Assembly (NCBI GenBank): GCA_017454265.1
Contig: JAFTDJ010000049.1
Coordinates: forward strand, 94,732-158,731
Source: Bacteroidales bacterium
Lineage (GTDB): Bacteria; Bacteroidota; Bacteroidia; Bacteroidales; UBA932
Direction of reading: 5' to 3'
DNA: 64,000 nucleotides
Positions within the stretch are counted from its first letter, which is position 1; the number at the start of each line of letters is the position of its first letter. This document shows, piece after piece, positions 1 to 7,667 of the stretch. The notes under the pieces are model-generated. The model had not been told where the DNA came from. It did no database searches and saw only the letters and a program-made list of their open reading frames with translations. A program made the translations under genes and the position numbers.

Positions 1-466
1 GCCGACGGAGAACGTTGCCGACAAGATTCCTGCGCTGTTGCTGTTCGTGCCTGAGCTGATGTTGCACGTGAGCCGTCCTGTACGCTGGGATTCAGACCAT
101 GTAACTATTATGAACGACCAGACGCTTGAGCTTTTCAAGGAAATCGTGCGTGCAGGTGCCCTCGACCGCGCTCACATCGGTCTGGACTATTTCGATGCTT
201 CCATCAACCGCATAGGTGCTTATGTAATCGGCACGAGGGCTACCCAAAAATGTCTTCTGAGTGCCCTTCTGGAGCCTCTCTCCAAACTTCGTGAATATGA
301 AGACAGCGGCCGCGGTTTCCAGCGTCTGGCGCTCCTTGAGGAAGCCAAAACTCTGCCCTTCGGTGCCGTTTTCGACTGGTTCAATCTCAAAAACGGAGTT
401 CCTGTCGGCCCTGAATTCATTCCGGAAATAGAGAGATACGAACGTGAAGTCACGCTCAAGAGGTAA
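1..466 (+). CDS. rhaA: L-rhamnose isomerase, C-terminal part (5' end outside window)
   Basis: Interconverts L-rhamnose and L-rhamnulose, the first cytoplasmic step of rhamnose catabolism. The reading frame is open from base 2, so the gene enters from the left, and 154 residues are visible. They match the conserved C-terminal part of RhaA: the LHVSRPVRWDSDHV block, the HIGLDYFDASINRI block that carries metal and substrate ligands, GTRATQK, and the LLEEAKTLPFGAVFDWF region. The stop is at 464-466. The internal ATG/TTG codons near base 38 are not starts. Whether rhamnulokinase or a rhamnose transporter lies upstream cannot be seen. Confidence 0.96.
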   Translation, partial: PTENVADKIPALLLFVPELMLHVSRPVRWDSDHVTIMNDQTLELFKEIVRAGALDRAHIGLDYFDASINRIGAYVIGTRATQKCLLSALLEPLSKLREYEDSGRGFQRLALLEEAKTLPFGAVFDWFNLKNGVPVGPEFIPEIERYEREVTLKR

Positions 467-485
467 CAACAGTTTATTCAGCCTT

Positions 486-1121
486 ATGAAAAAGATTTGT
501 TTGGCAATCGGTACCGCTCTTCTGCTTGCGGCATGCAACGGAGGGGGTGAATGCATCATAAAAGGGAGTCTGCCTCAGGAAACCGGTGGGGTATATATAG
601 TGAACGAGGAAGAGGAGGTGCTTGACAGTTGTGCCGTGGTGGACGGAAAATTTGCTCTGCGTTGCGGCCGGAGCGCGGTGGAGCCGGTTGCCCTTGTCAT
701 GGGAGAGTACGCCGAACCCCTGATCCTTGTCCCCGAGAGTTCTTCCATTACAGTCAATATTGACGGCAGCCAGGCCAGCATTACCGGCAGCCGTCTTTCC
801 CAGGAACTCGCCGGACTTCAGAAGTGGGCGATGTCTGCTTATATGGATTACATGGACAAGATAGAGAAGTTGTATGAGGACGAAGAGAACGAGGCTGCCG
901 ACGCCCTTATCGCCGAGCGTGGAGAAGTGATTTGCAAGCATTGCCGGAAAGTTTTCAAAGCCCACAAAAACGACTATGTGGGTATTCAGGCTATGATTCT
1001 GATGATGCGCGATCTGGACCGGGCAGAGTTTTTCAGTTTATATGAAACAGCCGGCGAAGGGGTGAAGAATTATCCCATGATCGCTTCATACTACAAATCG
1101 TTTGAAGAAGCAAAGGAGTGA
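486..1121 (+). CDS. Small lipoprotein, DUF4369-like domain
   Basis: The 211-residue precursor begins MKKICLAIGTALLLAAC, a lipoprotein signal with the lipidated Cys at about residue 17. An in-frame extension from 444 would overlap rhaA and bury the signal, so I start at 486. Residues 20-110 resemble the DUF4369 domain usually found at the N-terminus of Bacteroidota periplasmic thiol-disulfide oxidoreductases, including the 'PLILVPESSSITVNIDG' pattern. No thioredoxin fold or CxxC follows. The C-terminal half is helical and acidic, with a CKHC at about residues 145-148 that is not in a thioredoxin context. Anchoring in the envelope is inferred. The function is unknown. Confidence 0.75.
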   Translation: MKKICLAIGTALLLAACNGGGECIIKGSLPQETGGVYIVNEEEEVLDSCAVVDGKFALRCGRSAVEPVALVMGEYAEPLILVPESSSITVNIDGSQASITGSRLSQELAGLQKWAMSAYMDYMDKIEKLYEDEENEAADALIAERGEVICKHCRKVFKAHKNDYVGIQAMILMMRDLDRAEFFSLYETAGEGVKNYPMIASYYKSFEEAKE

Positions 1122-1124
1122 TTG

Positions 1125-1155
1125 TTTGCGTTTTTGAAAATAATCACTATATTTG
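1125..1155 (+). promoter_or_regulatory. Promoter of tRNA-Val(CAC)
   Basis: A Bacteroidota-type promoter: TTTG at 1125-1128, then 19 nt, then the -7 box TATATTTG at 1148-1155. The tRNA begins 18 nt after the box. The leader after the box (GCAGTCCCAAATA) is repeated before the tRNA-Lys cluster at 63612. Confidence 0.8.
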
Positions 1156-1172
1156 CAGTCCCAAATATGGAC

Positions 1173-1247
1173 AGGGGCGTAGCTCAGCTGGTTTAGAGCG
1201 CTTCAGTCACATTGAAGAGGTCGTCGGTTCGAATCCGACCGTCCCTA
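1173..1247 (+). tRNA. tRNA-Val (anticodon CAC)
   Basis: A full cloverleaf can be drawn: acceptor AGGGGCG/CGTCCCT, D arm GCTC...GAGC, anticodon stem CTTCA/TGAAG with loop GTCACAT, T arm GTCGG-TTCGAAT-CCGAC and discriminator A. The anticodon CAC reads GUG (valine). CCA is not encoded. It is a single-gene transcription unit followed directly by a terminator. Confidence 0.93.
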
Positions 1248-1248
1248 C

Positions 1249-1281
1249 AAAAAAAAAAAGAGGCCGCGGCCTCTTTTTTTT
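1249..1281 (+). terminator. Intrinsic terminator after tRNA-Val
   Basis: GAGGCC-GC-GGCCTC is flanked by an A-run on the left and a T-run on the right. The hairpin is symmetrical, so it could also stop transcripts arriving on the minus strand from the gene ending at 1287. Confidence 0.85.
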
Positions 1282-1286
1282 GTTTA

Positions 1287-1982
1287 CTAGATTCCTAATG
1301 TAAGTCCGAAAGACAGGGTTCGGGCGTTGCTCCAGTCCGAAGGGAAAAGGGGAGTGAAACCGTAGCTCACGAACACACCGAAAAGACCATAGGCGAAACC
1401 TGCTTCTGCCGTAGCACGGAAGCGGTTGAAGAGTTCGTTGGTGGTCTCGCGGTAACCGGGGTTCCTGTACTTTGTGTAACCTTTTACGAGGAACTCGGCG
1501 CTCGCTCCTGCATAAATCTTACCCTTTCCGGCCTTGTATGCGATTCTCACGGGAATACCCAGATAAGTGGCGTGAATCTTTGACTTGGTGCCGTCGTATT
1601 TAAGGTTTTCCAGGATTATAGGCACGGGAGTATAAACGCCTGCAAGACCTTCGCGGAAGGTGATGTCCTTGTTTTTAAGCGAGAAATCCATAAAGGTCCA
1701 GCGTACGCCGAGGGAGCCCTCGATGCGGCTCCTCCTGGAAGAAATACGCATGCTGGCCATCTCCAGGCTGTAAACAAAGTTCTGTGGAAGTATTCTTTCC
1801 AGATAACTGTCATTGTTGTTGACCAGCGTCGACATTCCAAAGTACATAGGGAATGCGATTCTGAGGTTGGTCTCCACTTTGTCGGAGTTCGTCAGCTCGA
1901 GGCCGTAGTTGTTGTACCTCTGGGCGGAAGCGGCAGCTGTGAATGCGATGACGGCTGCAATTGCAAGTATTGTCTTTTTCAT
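1287..1982 (-). CDS. Outer-membrane beta-barrel protein, unknown function
   Basis: The 231-residue precursor has a Sec signal peptide (MKKTILAIAAVIAFTAAASA, cleavage before Gln21). The mature part is rich in alternating aromatic/polar stretches and glycine turns and ends in a beta-signal-like hydrophobic tail (SFGLTLGI), as expected for a small outer-membrane barrel. The start codon overlaps the stop of the upstream nucleotidyltransferase by 4 bp, so it is probably the last gene of the ROK-kinase-nucleotidyltransferase unit. Its link to amino-sugar recycling rests only on that position. Confidence 0.7.
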   Translation of the reverse strand: MKKTILAIAAVIAFTAAASAQRYNNYGLELTNSDKVETNLRIAFPMYFGMSTLVNNNDSYLERILPQNFVYSLEMASMRISSRRSRIEGSLGVRWTFMDFSLKNKDITFREGLAGVYTPVPIILENLKYDGTKSKIHATYLGIPVRIAYKAGKGKIYAGASAEFLVKGYTKYRNPGYRETTNELFNRFRATAEAGFAYGLFGVFVSYGFTPLFPSDWSNARTLSFGLTLGI

Positions 1983-2728
1983 AGGGCAAAGATAGATGTT
2001 TTTTTGTAAATATGTTCGGCTTCTGCGAGATTCTCCAGTTTTCCCACATCAATGATTGTCAGATTGTCCTGAACGGCTCCATATACCGGATACTCTTTGC
2101 ATACGCGTAAGTAAAAGTCTATTATTGAGAAACGCTCGGGGCAGGCGTGTTCCTCAAAAACCCTGAAGATGCCGCTGGAAATATTATGGATGCCGGCAAA
2201 GGCGTAGCGGCGGCAATCAGCGGGATCCAGGTCCGGATACGGGCTTCGCACTTCGCCGGTTGCGATGTTTGTCCATCCTACCAGGTGCATATCGTCATTG
2301 AACAGCAGGTAGCGCTGAGTCTTGCGTTCACTTACCAGCAAGGTTGCCAGCGCGTCCGGGCGCATCATGGAGCGGAACCACTCGAGGTCCAAGTTTGAGG
2401 CTATATCTACGTTATGTACCAGGAAATGTCCAGCCTCGCAAAGCAGATTCCTGGCATGCCGGATTGCACCGCCCGTTTCCCTCAGCAAGTCGGTTTCGTC
2501 GGAGATGCTTATGCGCACTCCGAAGTCATGTTCGCCAAGATACTGCCGGATTTTGTCTGCAAAATGGTGGACGTTCACGACTATGTCGTCGTAGCCGGCG
2601 CTGCGGAGTTTGCAGATTACGTGATACAACAGCGGTTCGCCGCAAACCGGCACCAGTGCCTTGGGCATAGTGTCCGTAATTGGCTTGAGCCGGGTACCCA
2701 GCCCGGCGGCGAATATCATAGCCTTCAT
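1979..2728 (-). CDS. Sugar-1-phosphate nucleotidyltransferase, MurU-like
   Basis: A 249-residue nucleotidyltransferase with a Rossmann-like fold. The signature AAGLGTRLKPIT with PKAL lies at residues 7-25, ETGG at 84-87, and the metal-binding HNVD ends at Asp108. Length and sequence fit the N-acetylmuramate-1-phosphate uridylyltransferase (MurU) branch better than glucose-1-phosphate thymidylyltransferases, which are longer. The start directly abuts the stop of an AmgK-like sugar kinase, the usual MurU partner. AmgK makes MurNAc-1-P and MurU converts it to UDP-MurNAc, which bypasses de novo synthesis. Substrate is inferred from this pairing; a mannose- or glucose-1-P enzyme cannot be excluded. 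Confidence 0.8.
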   Translation of the reverse strand: MKAMIFAAGLGTRLKPITDTMPKALVPVCGEPLLYHVICKLRSAGYDDIVVNVHHFADKIRQYLGEHDFGVRISISDETDLLRETGGAIRHARNLLCEAGHFLVHNVDIASNLDLEWFRSMMRPDALATLLVSERKTQRYLLFNDDMHLVGWTNIATGEVRSPYPDLDPADCRRYAFAGIHNISSGIFRVFEEHACPERFSIIDFYLRVCKEYPVYGAVQDNLTIIDVGKLENLAEAEHIYKKTSIFAL

Positions 2729-4150
2729 TTACAATGTTTTTTCTATGTCCAGCTCGCGGTGGCTCAGCTTTACGCGGACGCCGTACTTGTCAGACAGGTG
2801 GCGGGAGAGATGCTCGGCGCAGAATACCGATCGATGCTGACCACCGGTGCATCCGAAGCATACTTGCAAATTGGTGAACTTGCGCTCGATGAAGCGTTCC
2901 ACATGTGCGTCTATAAGTTTGTAAACACTGTCCAGGAACACGTTCACTTCACCGTCATCCTCGAGGAACTTGATGACTTCCGGGTCGTTTCCGTTGAATT
3001 GGCGGTAGTGTTCATACTTGCCGGGGTTGTTTATGGATCGGCAGTCGAATACATAGCCTCCGCCGTTGCCGGTGTTGTCTGCCGGGATACCCTTTTTGTA
3101 GGCAAAGCTGTAAACGTGCACCACCAGCCTCCGGTCTTCCGCATTCTCGTAGAACTGGGGCATATTGGTGAGTTTGGACAGTATGCCATTGAGGTAGGGG
3201 TATGTGCTGAACGGTGTCTTGAGAAGGCTTCGCAGGTTGTCCAGAGCGTATGGGACGCTGGCCAGGAAGTGAGGTTTTTTCTCGAAGTAACCCCGGTATC
3301 CGTATGCCCCCAGAACCTGCAGCGTGCGGAAGAGGACAAATAGCCGGAGGCGCTCGTTGAAGCGGTCTTCATCAACATCGGCATAGCTGCGCAGTGCGCG
3401 CAGGTAAGTGCGTATCAGCTCCTGCTTGAGCTCTTCGGGGAAGCGGGAACGGGCCTGCCATATGAATGAGGCCACGTCGTAGTAAATAGGCCCCTTGCGC
3501 CCTCCCTGATAGTCAATGAAATAGGGTTCGCCGTCCTTCAGGATGACGTTACGGGCCTGGAAATCACGGTAAAGGAAGGTTTCCGTTTTGTCCTCGAGAA
3601 GGTCCGATTTGAATCGCTCGAAGTCGTCCTGCAGTTGTATTTCGTTGAATTCCAGCCCGGTGGCCTTAAGAAAACAGTACTTGAAGTAATTGAGATCGAA
3701 GTCCACCATGCGGGCGTCGAACTCCTGCTGCGGGTAGCATACGCTCCAGTCCAGCCCCTCCGCCCCCTTGAACTGGAGCTTGGGCAATTTTTCTATCGTA
3801 CGGCACAGAAGGGCCGTTTCCAGGGAACTGTAGTGGCCGGTCTCCCTGCCCAGGGAGAGCTGGTCGAAGAGCATCTTGTCTCCCAGGTCTTCCTGTATAT
3901 ACGACATGCCGTCCTCTGCGACGGCAAGTATGGTGGGTACGTTGATGCCTTTCTCCTTGAAGTGCCTGGAGATGGTGATGAAGGCTCGGTTCTCGTCGAA
4001 GTCCGTGCCCAGCACGCCTATTATGGAAAGATTTCCTCCTTTTAGCCTGAAATAGCGCCTGTGGCTGCCGGAGGTGGGCAGCTCGTTCCTTTCCGAAAGC
4101 TGCTGTCCCGTGTAAGACTCAAACAGCGTCTTCAGTATGTCTTGTGTCAT
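2729..4150 (-). CDS. AmgK-like sugar kinase fused to a RapZ C-terminal domain
   Basis: A 473-residue two-domain protein. Residues 1-320 are an aminoglycoside-phosphotransferase-like kinase of the AmgK (MurNAc/GlcNAc anomeric kinase) type: YRDFQARN at 194-201 provides catalytic Asp196 and Asn201, followed by FIDYQGG (Asp213) and GPIYYDVASFIW. Residues 340-473 match the C-terminal domain of RapZ: VYSFAYKKG, YVFDCRSINNPG and FGCTGGQHRSV (433-441). In E. coli that domain binds glucosamine-6-phosphate and the GlmZ/GlmY RNAs, but the kinase half of RapZ is unrelated to this one. The ATG overlaps the ROK gene stop by 4 bp, and the nucleotidyltransferase follows with no gap. Kinase substrate and ligand of the RapZ part are inferences. 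Confidence 0.88.
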   Translation of the reverse strand: MTQDILKTLFESYTGQQLSERNELPTSGSHRRYFRLKGGNLSIIGVLGTDFDENRAFITISRHFKEKGINVPTILAVAEDGMSYIQEDLGDKMLFDQLSLGRETGHYSSLETALLCRTIEKLPKLQFKGAEGLDWSVCYPQQEFDARMVDFDLNYFKYCFLKATGLEFNEIQLQDDFERFKSDLLEDKTETFLYRDFQARNVILKDGEPYFIDYQGGRKGPIYYDVASFIWQARSRFPEELKQELIRTYLRALRSYADVDEDRFNERLRLFVLFRTLQVLGAYGYRGYFEKKPHFLASVPYALDNLRSLLKTPFSTYPYLNGILSKLTNMPQFYENAEDRRLVVHVYSFAYKKGIPADNTGNGGGYVFDCRSINNPGKYEHYRQFNGNDPEVIKFLEDDGEVNVFLDSVYKLIDAHVERFIERKFTNLQVCFGCTGGQHRSVFCAEHLSRHLSDKYGVRVKLSHRELDIEKTL

Positions 4151-5346
4151 ATTCCGAGCAGTTTTTTGCGCGAGAGCAGGCAGTCGCCTATGGCAATGGC
4201 CCTGCGGCCTATGGAGGACAGCCGGATTTTGGTGTCGGCGCTTACGCGCTCCATGGAGAGGCGGTTCACGGCTGTCCGGATGGGGAGAATCAGGTGGTCT
4301 TTGCCTACAATGAGCCGGCCTCCTATTATCACCAGGCCTGGATTGAAGATGTTTATGATGCCCGAGATTCCACGTCCGAGGGTCTCGCCTATCTTACCTA
4401 TGCATTCGATCGCAAGTACGTCTCCGTCTTGCACCGCCTGCAATATCTCGGACAGTTCAATGTCTCCGTTCTCTTTATATAGCTTGGACAAGGAGGAGCG
4501 CCTTCCTTCTTTGAGTTTCTCTATGATCATCCTGTGCAGGGCGGAGCCTGATGCGCCTGTTTCCAGGCATCCGACTTTTCCGCAACGGCACATGATATCG
4601 TTGTCGAGCAGGGGGAAGTGGCCGATTTCCCCGGAATAACCGGATTTTCCGTAATACAGCTGTCCGTCGAGTATCATTCCCATCCCCAGTCCCCAGCTGA
4701 GGTTTATGGCTATCATGTCTTTATCTGCGCTGTTCCCGAGGCTCATATACTCCCCGTAAGTAAGTGCCCTGGAGTCGTTCTCCACCGACACCGGAACATT
4801 CAGTTCCCTTTGGAACAGATCCTTCAGGGGCAGGTCGTCGTTCACGAAATAAGACAGGGAATAGCCCTGCTCCGGATTGACCCTTCCGGAAAGGCTGACC
4901 CCGGCCGACAACACCTTTATCCAGGGAATGCCCTCGGCCACGACACAGTCTTTGACCATACGGCATATCTCCCTGAAGGACTTGCTGTTGGACTCCAGGA
5001 CGAACTCCTTGTCTTCGATGTAGTGCAGCAGCTCTCCGCGGAAGTCGGTGATGGCCACGTGAAAGTGATGACGGGCAATGTCTATTCCAACGAAGTAACC
5101 GGCATCGGGGTTGAGTCCGTAGATGCTCGGTCTGCGGCCTCCGGAGGTGCCGATCTTACCCTCGTCCAGAAGGAAGCCGTCGGAAATCAGATCCGATATG
5201 AGTTTTGTTATGGTAGGGACGCTGATTCCCAGAGTCTTGCTGAAAAAGGAGATGCTGGAATCGTTGTGGCTGATGCACAGCCTGATGATGTCCCGTTTAA
5301 TCTGGGCGTTCTTGCCTGTAGTGTCGTTGAGGAAGCTATTGGTCAT
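4147..5346 (-). CDS. ROK-family transcriptional regulator (NagC/Mlc type)
   Basis: 399 residues. A winged helix-turn-helix occupies residues about 15-70 (SISFFSKTLGISVPTITKLISDL), followed by a ROK sugar-kinase-like domain with the VGIDIARHHFHVAI phosphate-1 region and a zinc site CRCGKVGCLE. Such regulators bind a sugar or sugar phosphate to release DNA; NagC senses GlcNAc-6-P and Mlc senses transport state. It is the first gene of a four-gene overlapping unit with an AmgK/RapZ fusion and a MurU-like enzyme, which suggests an amino-sugar effector and autoregulation. A -7-like box TATTTTTG sits on the minus strand at 5374-5367. Confidence 0.87.
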   Translation of the reverse strand: MTNSFLNDTTGKNAQIKRDIIRLCISHNDSSISFFSKTLGISVPTITKLISDLISDGFLLDEGKIGTSGGRRPSIYGLNPDAGYFVGIDIARHHFHVAITDFRGELLHYIEDKEFVLESNSKSFREICRMVKDCVVAEGIPWIKVLSAGVSLSGRVNPEQGYSLSYFVNDDLPLKDLFQRELNVPVSVENDSRALTYGEYMSLGNSADKDMIAINLSWGLGMGMILDGQLYYGKSGYSGEIGHFPLLDNDIMCRCGKVGCLETGASGSALHRMIIEKLKEGRRSSLSKLYKENGDIELSEILQAVQDGDVLAIECIGKIGETLGRGISGIINIFNPGLVIIGGRLIVGKDHLILPIRTAVNRLSMERVSADTKIRLSSIGRRAIAIGDCLLSRKKLLGI

Positions 5347-5386
5347 TGTGGGGGCGTGTTCTTATGCAAAAATACCATTTATTTCT

Positions 5387-5394
5387 TATATTTG
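5387..5394 (+). promoter_or_regulatory. -7 box upstream of the sensor-trkH unit
   Basis: TATATTTG matches the Bacteroidota -7 consensus and lies 25 nt before the ATG at 5420. No clear TTTG at -33. It faces away from the -7-like box of the ROK gene (5374-5367 on the minus strand), making a short divergent promoter region. Confidence 0.6.
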
Positions 5395-5419
5395 CGAAGA
5401 TTTTGTAAAAAAATTTAAA

Positions 5420-6238
5420 ATGAAGTTGTCAATTAGGGCAAAATTGACTTTGAGTTTGTCGGCAATCGCTGCGATTTTGCTGATATCCGCTACTATATCG
5501 GTGCTGGAATATTCCAAGATGAGCACTTACGTGTCAGACCTTATTGCCGATGACGTACGGTCTCTGAATACAGCGCACAAACTTGCTGACATGAGCAGCA
5601 AATACAATCTGGACATCCTGGCGGTTATCGGTGACGACGCTTATGGAGAGTTGCCCAAATTTGACCAGGAGTATTTCCTGTCTCACTGCGATACCTTGCG
5701 TAGCTCCCTGGAATCCAACGTCATACAACCGCTCACGGATTCGGTGGTCTATTCCTGCGCCGCCTACGTTCTTACTTCCCTCGAGCTTGAAAACGTGCTT
5801 GACTCTTATTTCATTGATTCGCGCAGCTGGTACTTCAACCGCCTTCAGCCGAGTTTCGCGGTGCTGGATGCAGACATCAACGCCCTTCAGGCCGCAATCT
5901 ACAAGGACCTTGAAAAGAATTCAAAGACCTTCGAGAGGGGGTTTTACCGCAGTATCATCCCGGGTATCGTCGCTGTGGCGGTAGGACTTCTGCTGGTGGT
6001 CATGATGCTGCTTTTCGTGCTGTCTTACTATGTGAATCCTCTGTACAAAATGCTTGATGCGCTCGACGGTTACCGTTCGTACGGCAAGAAATACACATAT
6101 ACCTTCGACGGAGACGACCAGCTGGTCAAACTCAACGAAGGCCTGTCGGAAGTCGCCAACGAGAATCTTCAGTTGCGCAAGCGGCTCAAGGACCTGAAAG
6201 CCAGAGTATCAGATGAACTGGAAAGCAATAAGCCGTAA
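5420..6238 (+). CDS. Orphan two-TM sensor protein (four-helix-bundle ectodomain, no output domain)
   Basis: 272 residues from ATG 5420. Starts further upstream would run into the ROK promoter. The layout is that of the sensing half of a histidine kinase or chemoreceptor: TM1 at about residues 9-28, a helical periplasmic segment at 30-178, TM2 at about 180-204, then a short HAMP-like helix (NPLYKMLDALDGYR) and a C-terminal coiled coil rich in E, K and L. No kinase, cyclase or methyl-accepting output domain follows. The last 26 nt overlap trkH, so the two are almost certainly co-translated. An accessory or regulatory role for the potassium transporter is inference. Confidence 0.75.
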   Translation: MKLSIRAKLTLSLSAIAAILLISATISVLEYSKMSTYVSDLIADDVRSLNTAHKLADMSSKYNLDILAVIGDDAYGELPKFDQEYFLSHCDTLRSSLESNVIQPLTDSVVYSCAAYVLTSLELENVLDSYFIDSRSWYFNRLQPSFAVLDADINALQAAIYKDLEKNSKTFERGFYRSIIPGIVAVAVGLLLVVMMLLFVLSYYVNPLYKMLDALDGYRSYGKKYTYTFDGDDQLVKLNEGLSEVANENLQLRKRLKDLKARVSDELESNKP

Positions 6239-7667
6239 CGTCGGCCTGGCGCTCCTGGTGAGCTCCCTGTTTATGTTCCTGTCGGTGCTGGTGTCGGTGC
6301 TGAACGGGAATGACAGCGCCCTCGCCGCCCTCATTATCAGTTTTACCATCACTTTCCTGGTCGGTATCTTTCCCTTTATTTATGTTCGCCGCACCCATGC
6401 GATTACGCTTAAGGAAGGGTATGTTACCATAACCCTTTCCTGGCTCCTTTCGTTTATCTTCGGCATGCTGCCGTATGCCCTGTGGGGAGGACCGTTTACC
6501 CTTGAGAACGCATGGTTCGAGAGCGTCTCCGGATTCACCACCACCGGTGCGACTATACTGGAAGACGTGGAGTCTTTGCCCAGAAGCCTTTTGTTCTGGC
6601 GCAGCAGCACCCATTTCATCGGCGGCTTGGGAGTAGTGGTTTTTCTGCTGCTCATAATTCCGGACTCCAGTCCGGTGAAACTCCGTCTGGTGAACATGGA
6701 GATGAGCTCGTTGTCCCGCGGTTCCTATGCGATGAGGGCCAACAGGACGGTAAATATTTTTGCGTATGTGTATTTGGGCATATTCGCCCTTGCAATGGTA
6801 TTGTATGTCCTGGCGGGCATGCCTGTATTCGATGCGGTTTGTCACGCCATGAGCGTATCGGCAACCGGCGGATTCAGTACCCGCAATGCGTCCATAGGCG
6901 CATTCGGTTCGCGCTGGATAGAAGCCGTGACGATGTTGTGCATGTATCTTTCCTCGCTGCATTTCGGCCTGCTTTTCCTCAGTATAGTCAATCGTTCCCT
7001 CAAACCTATGAACAACGCCGTGGTGAAGTATTATACTTCGTCGCTGTTGATTTTTGCCGTCCTGCTCGGCATAGGACTTAAGACCGGCGGCTTTTGCGGG
7101 AGCTGGGGTGAATCTATGTGGAACGGCCTGTTTGAGATAATGTGCATATCGTCAACAACCGGTTTCGCTACGCTGGACAATGCTTCCTGGCCTCCTGTGC
7201 TCGGCGGACTTACTATTCTGGCTGCTGCGGTCTGCGGCTGCGCAGGATCTACCTCGGGAGGCTTGAAGATAGACCGCATTGTCTTGCTGTTCAAATCTAT
7301 AGGCAGGCAGATTAATCGCATCCTCCATCCTTCATCCGTCAACGAAATAAAGTTCGGCGGAAGGACCCTTAAAGACGAGGACGTTGCACCTCATCTGCTG
7401 TACATAGCCATGTACGCCGTACTGCTTGCAGTTTCGGCCGTGCTGTGTCTTCTGATCGGAGTGGGCTGGCAGAACGCAGTCGCGGCATCCGTCACCAGCA
7501 TCAGCAATGTGGGGCCGGCTCTGGGAGAAATGGGATCTATGGGTACTTTTAACATGATCCCTGCGGCTGCAAAGGTGGTATATACCATGGATATGTTCCT
7601 CGGACGTATAGAAATCTATCCGGTGCTTGCGGTAGTCGCAATGGTTTTTGACAGGCGTAACCGCTGA
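6213..7667 (+). CDS. trkH: Trk-type potassium uptake protein, TrkH/KtrB family
   Basis: A 484-residue polytopic inner-membrane channel subunit for K+ uptake. The four pore-loop signatures of the SKT superfamily are visible: SGFTTTGAT near residue 105, SATGGFST near 215, SSTTGFAT near 313 and SNVGPALGEMG near 435. The gating-loop glycine-rich segment GCAGSTSGGLKIDR is also present. TrkH needs a cytoplasmic TrkA/KtrA RCK subunit; none is encoded in this window. It overlaps the orphan sensor gene by 26 nt and the helicase gene by one base (TGATG). Confidence 0.93.
   Translation: MNWKAISRNVGLALLVSSLFMFLSVLVSVLNGNDSALAALIISFTITFLVGIFPFIYVRRTHAITLKEGYVTITLSWLLSFIFGMLPYALWGGPFTLENAWFESVSGFTTTGATILEDVESLPRSLLFWRSSTHFIGGLGVVVFLLLIIPDSSPVKLRLVNMEMSSLSRGSYAMRANRTVNIFAYVYLGIFALAMVLYVLAGMPVFDAVCHAMSVSATGGFSTRNASIGAFGSRWIEAVTMLCMYLSSLHFGLLFLSIVNRSLKPMNNAVVKYYTSSLLIFAVLLGIGLKTGGFCGSWGESMWNGLFEIMCISSTTGFATLDNASWPPVLGGLTILAAAVCGCAGSTSGGLKIDRIVLLFKSIGRQINRILHPSSVNEIKFGGRTLKDEDVAPHLLYIAMYAVLLAVSAVLCLLIGVGWQNAVAASVTSISNVGPALGEMGSMGTFNMIPAAAKVVYTMDMFLGRIEIYPVLAVVAMVFDRRNR

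Noticed and set aside
1118-1303. Plus-strand frame with RSSAGLERFSHIEEVVGSNP
   Set aside because: Translation of tRNA-Val(CAC) and its terminator.
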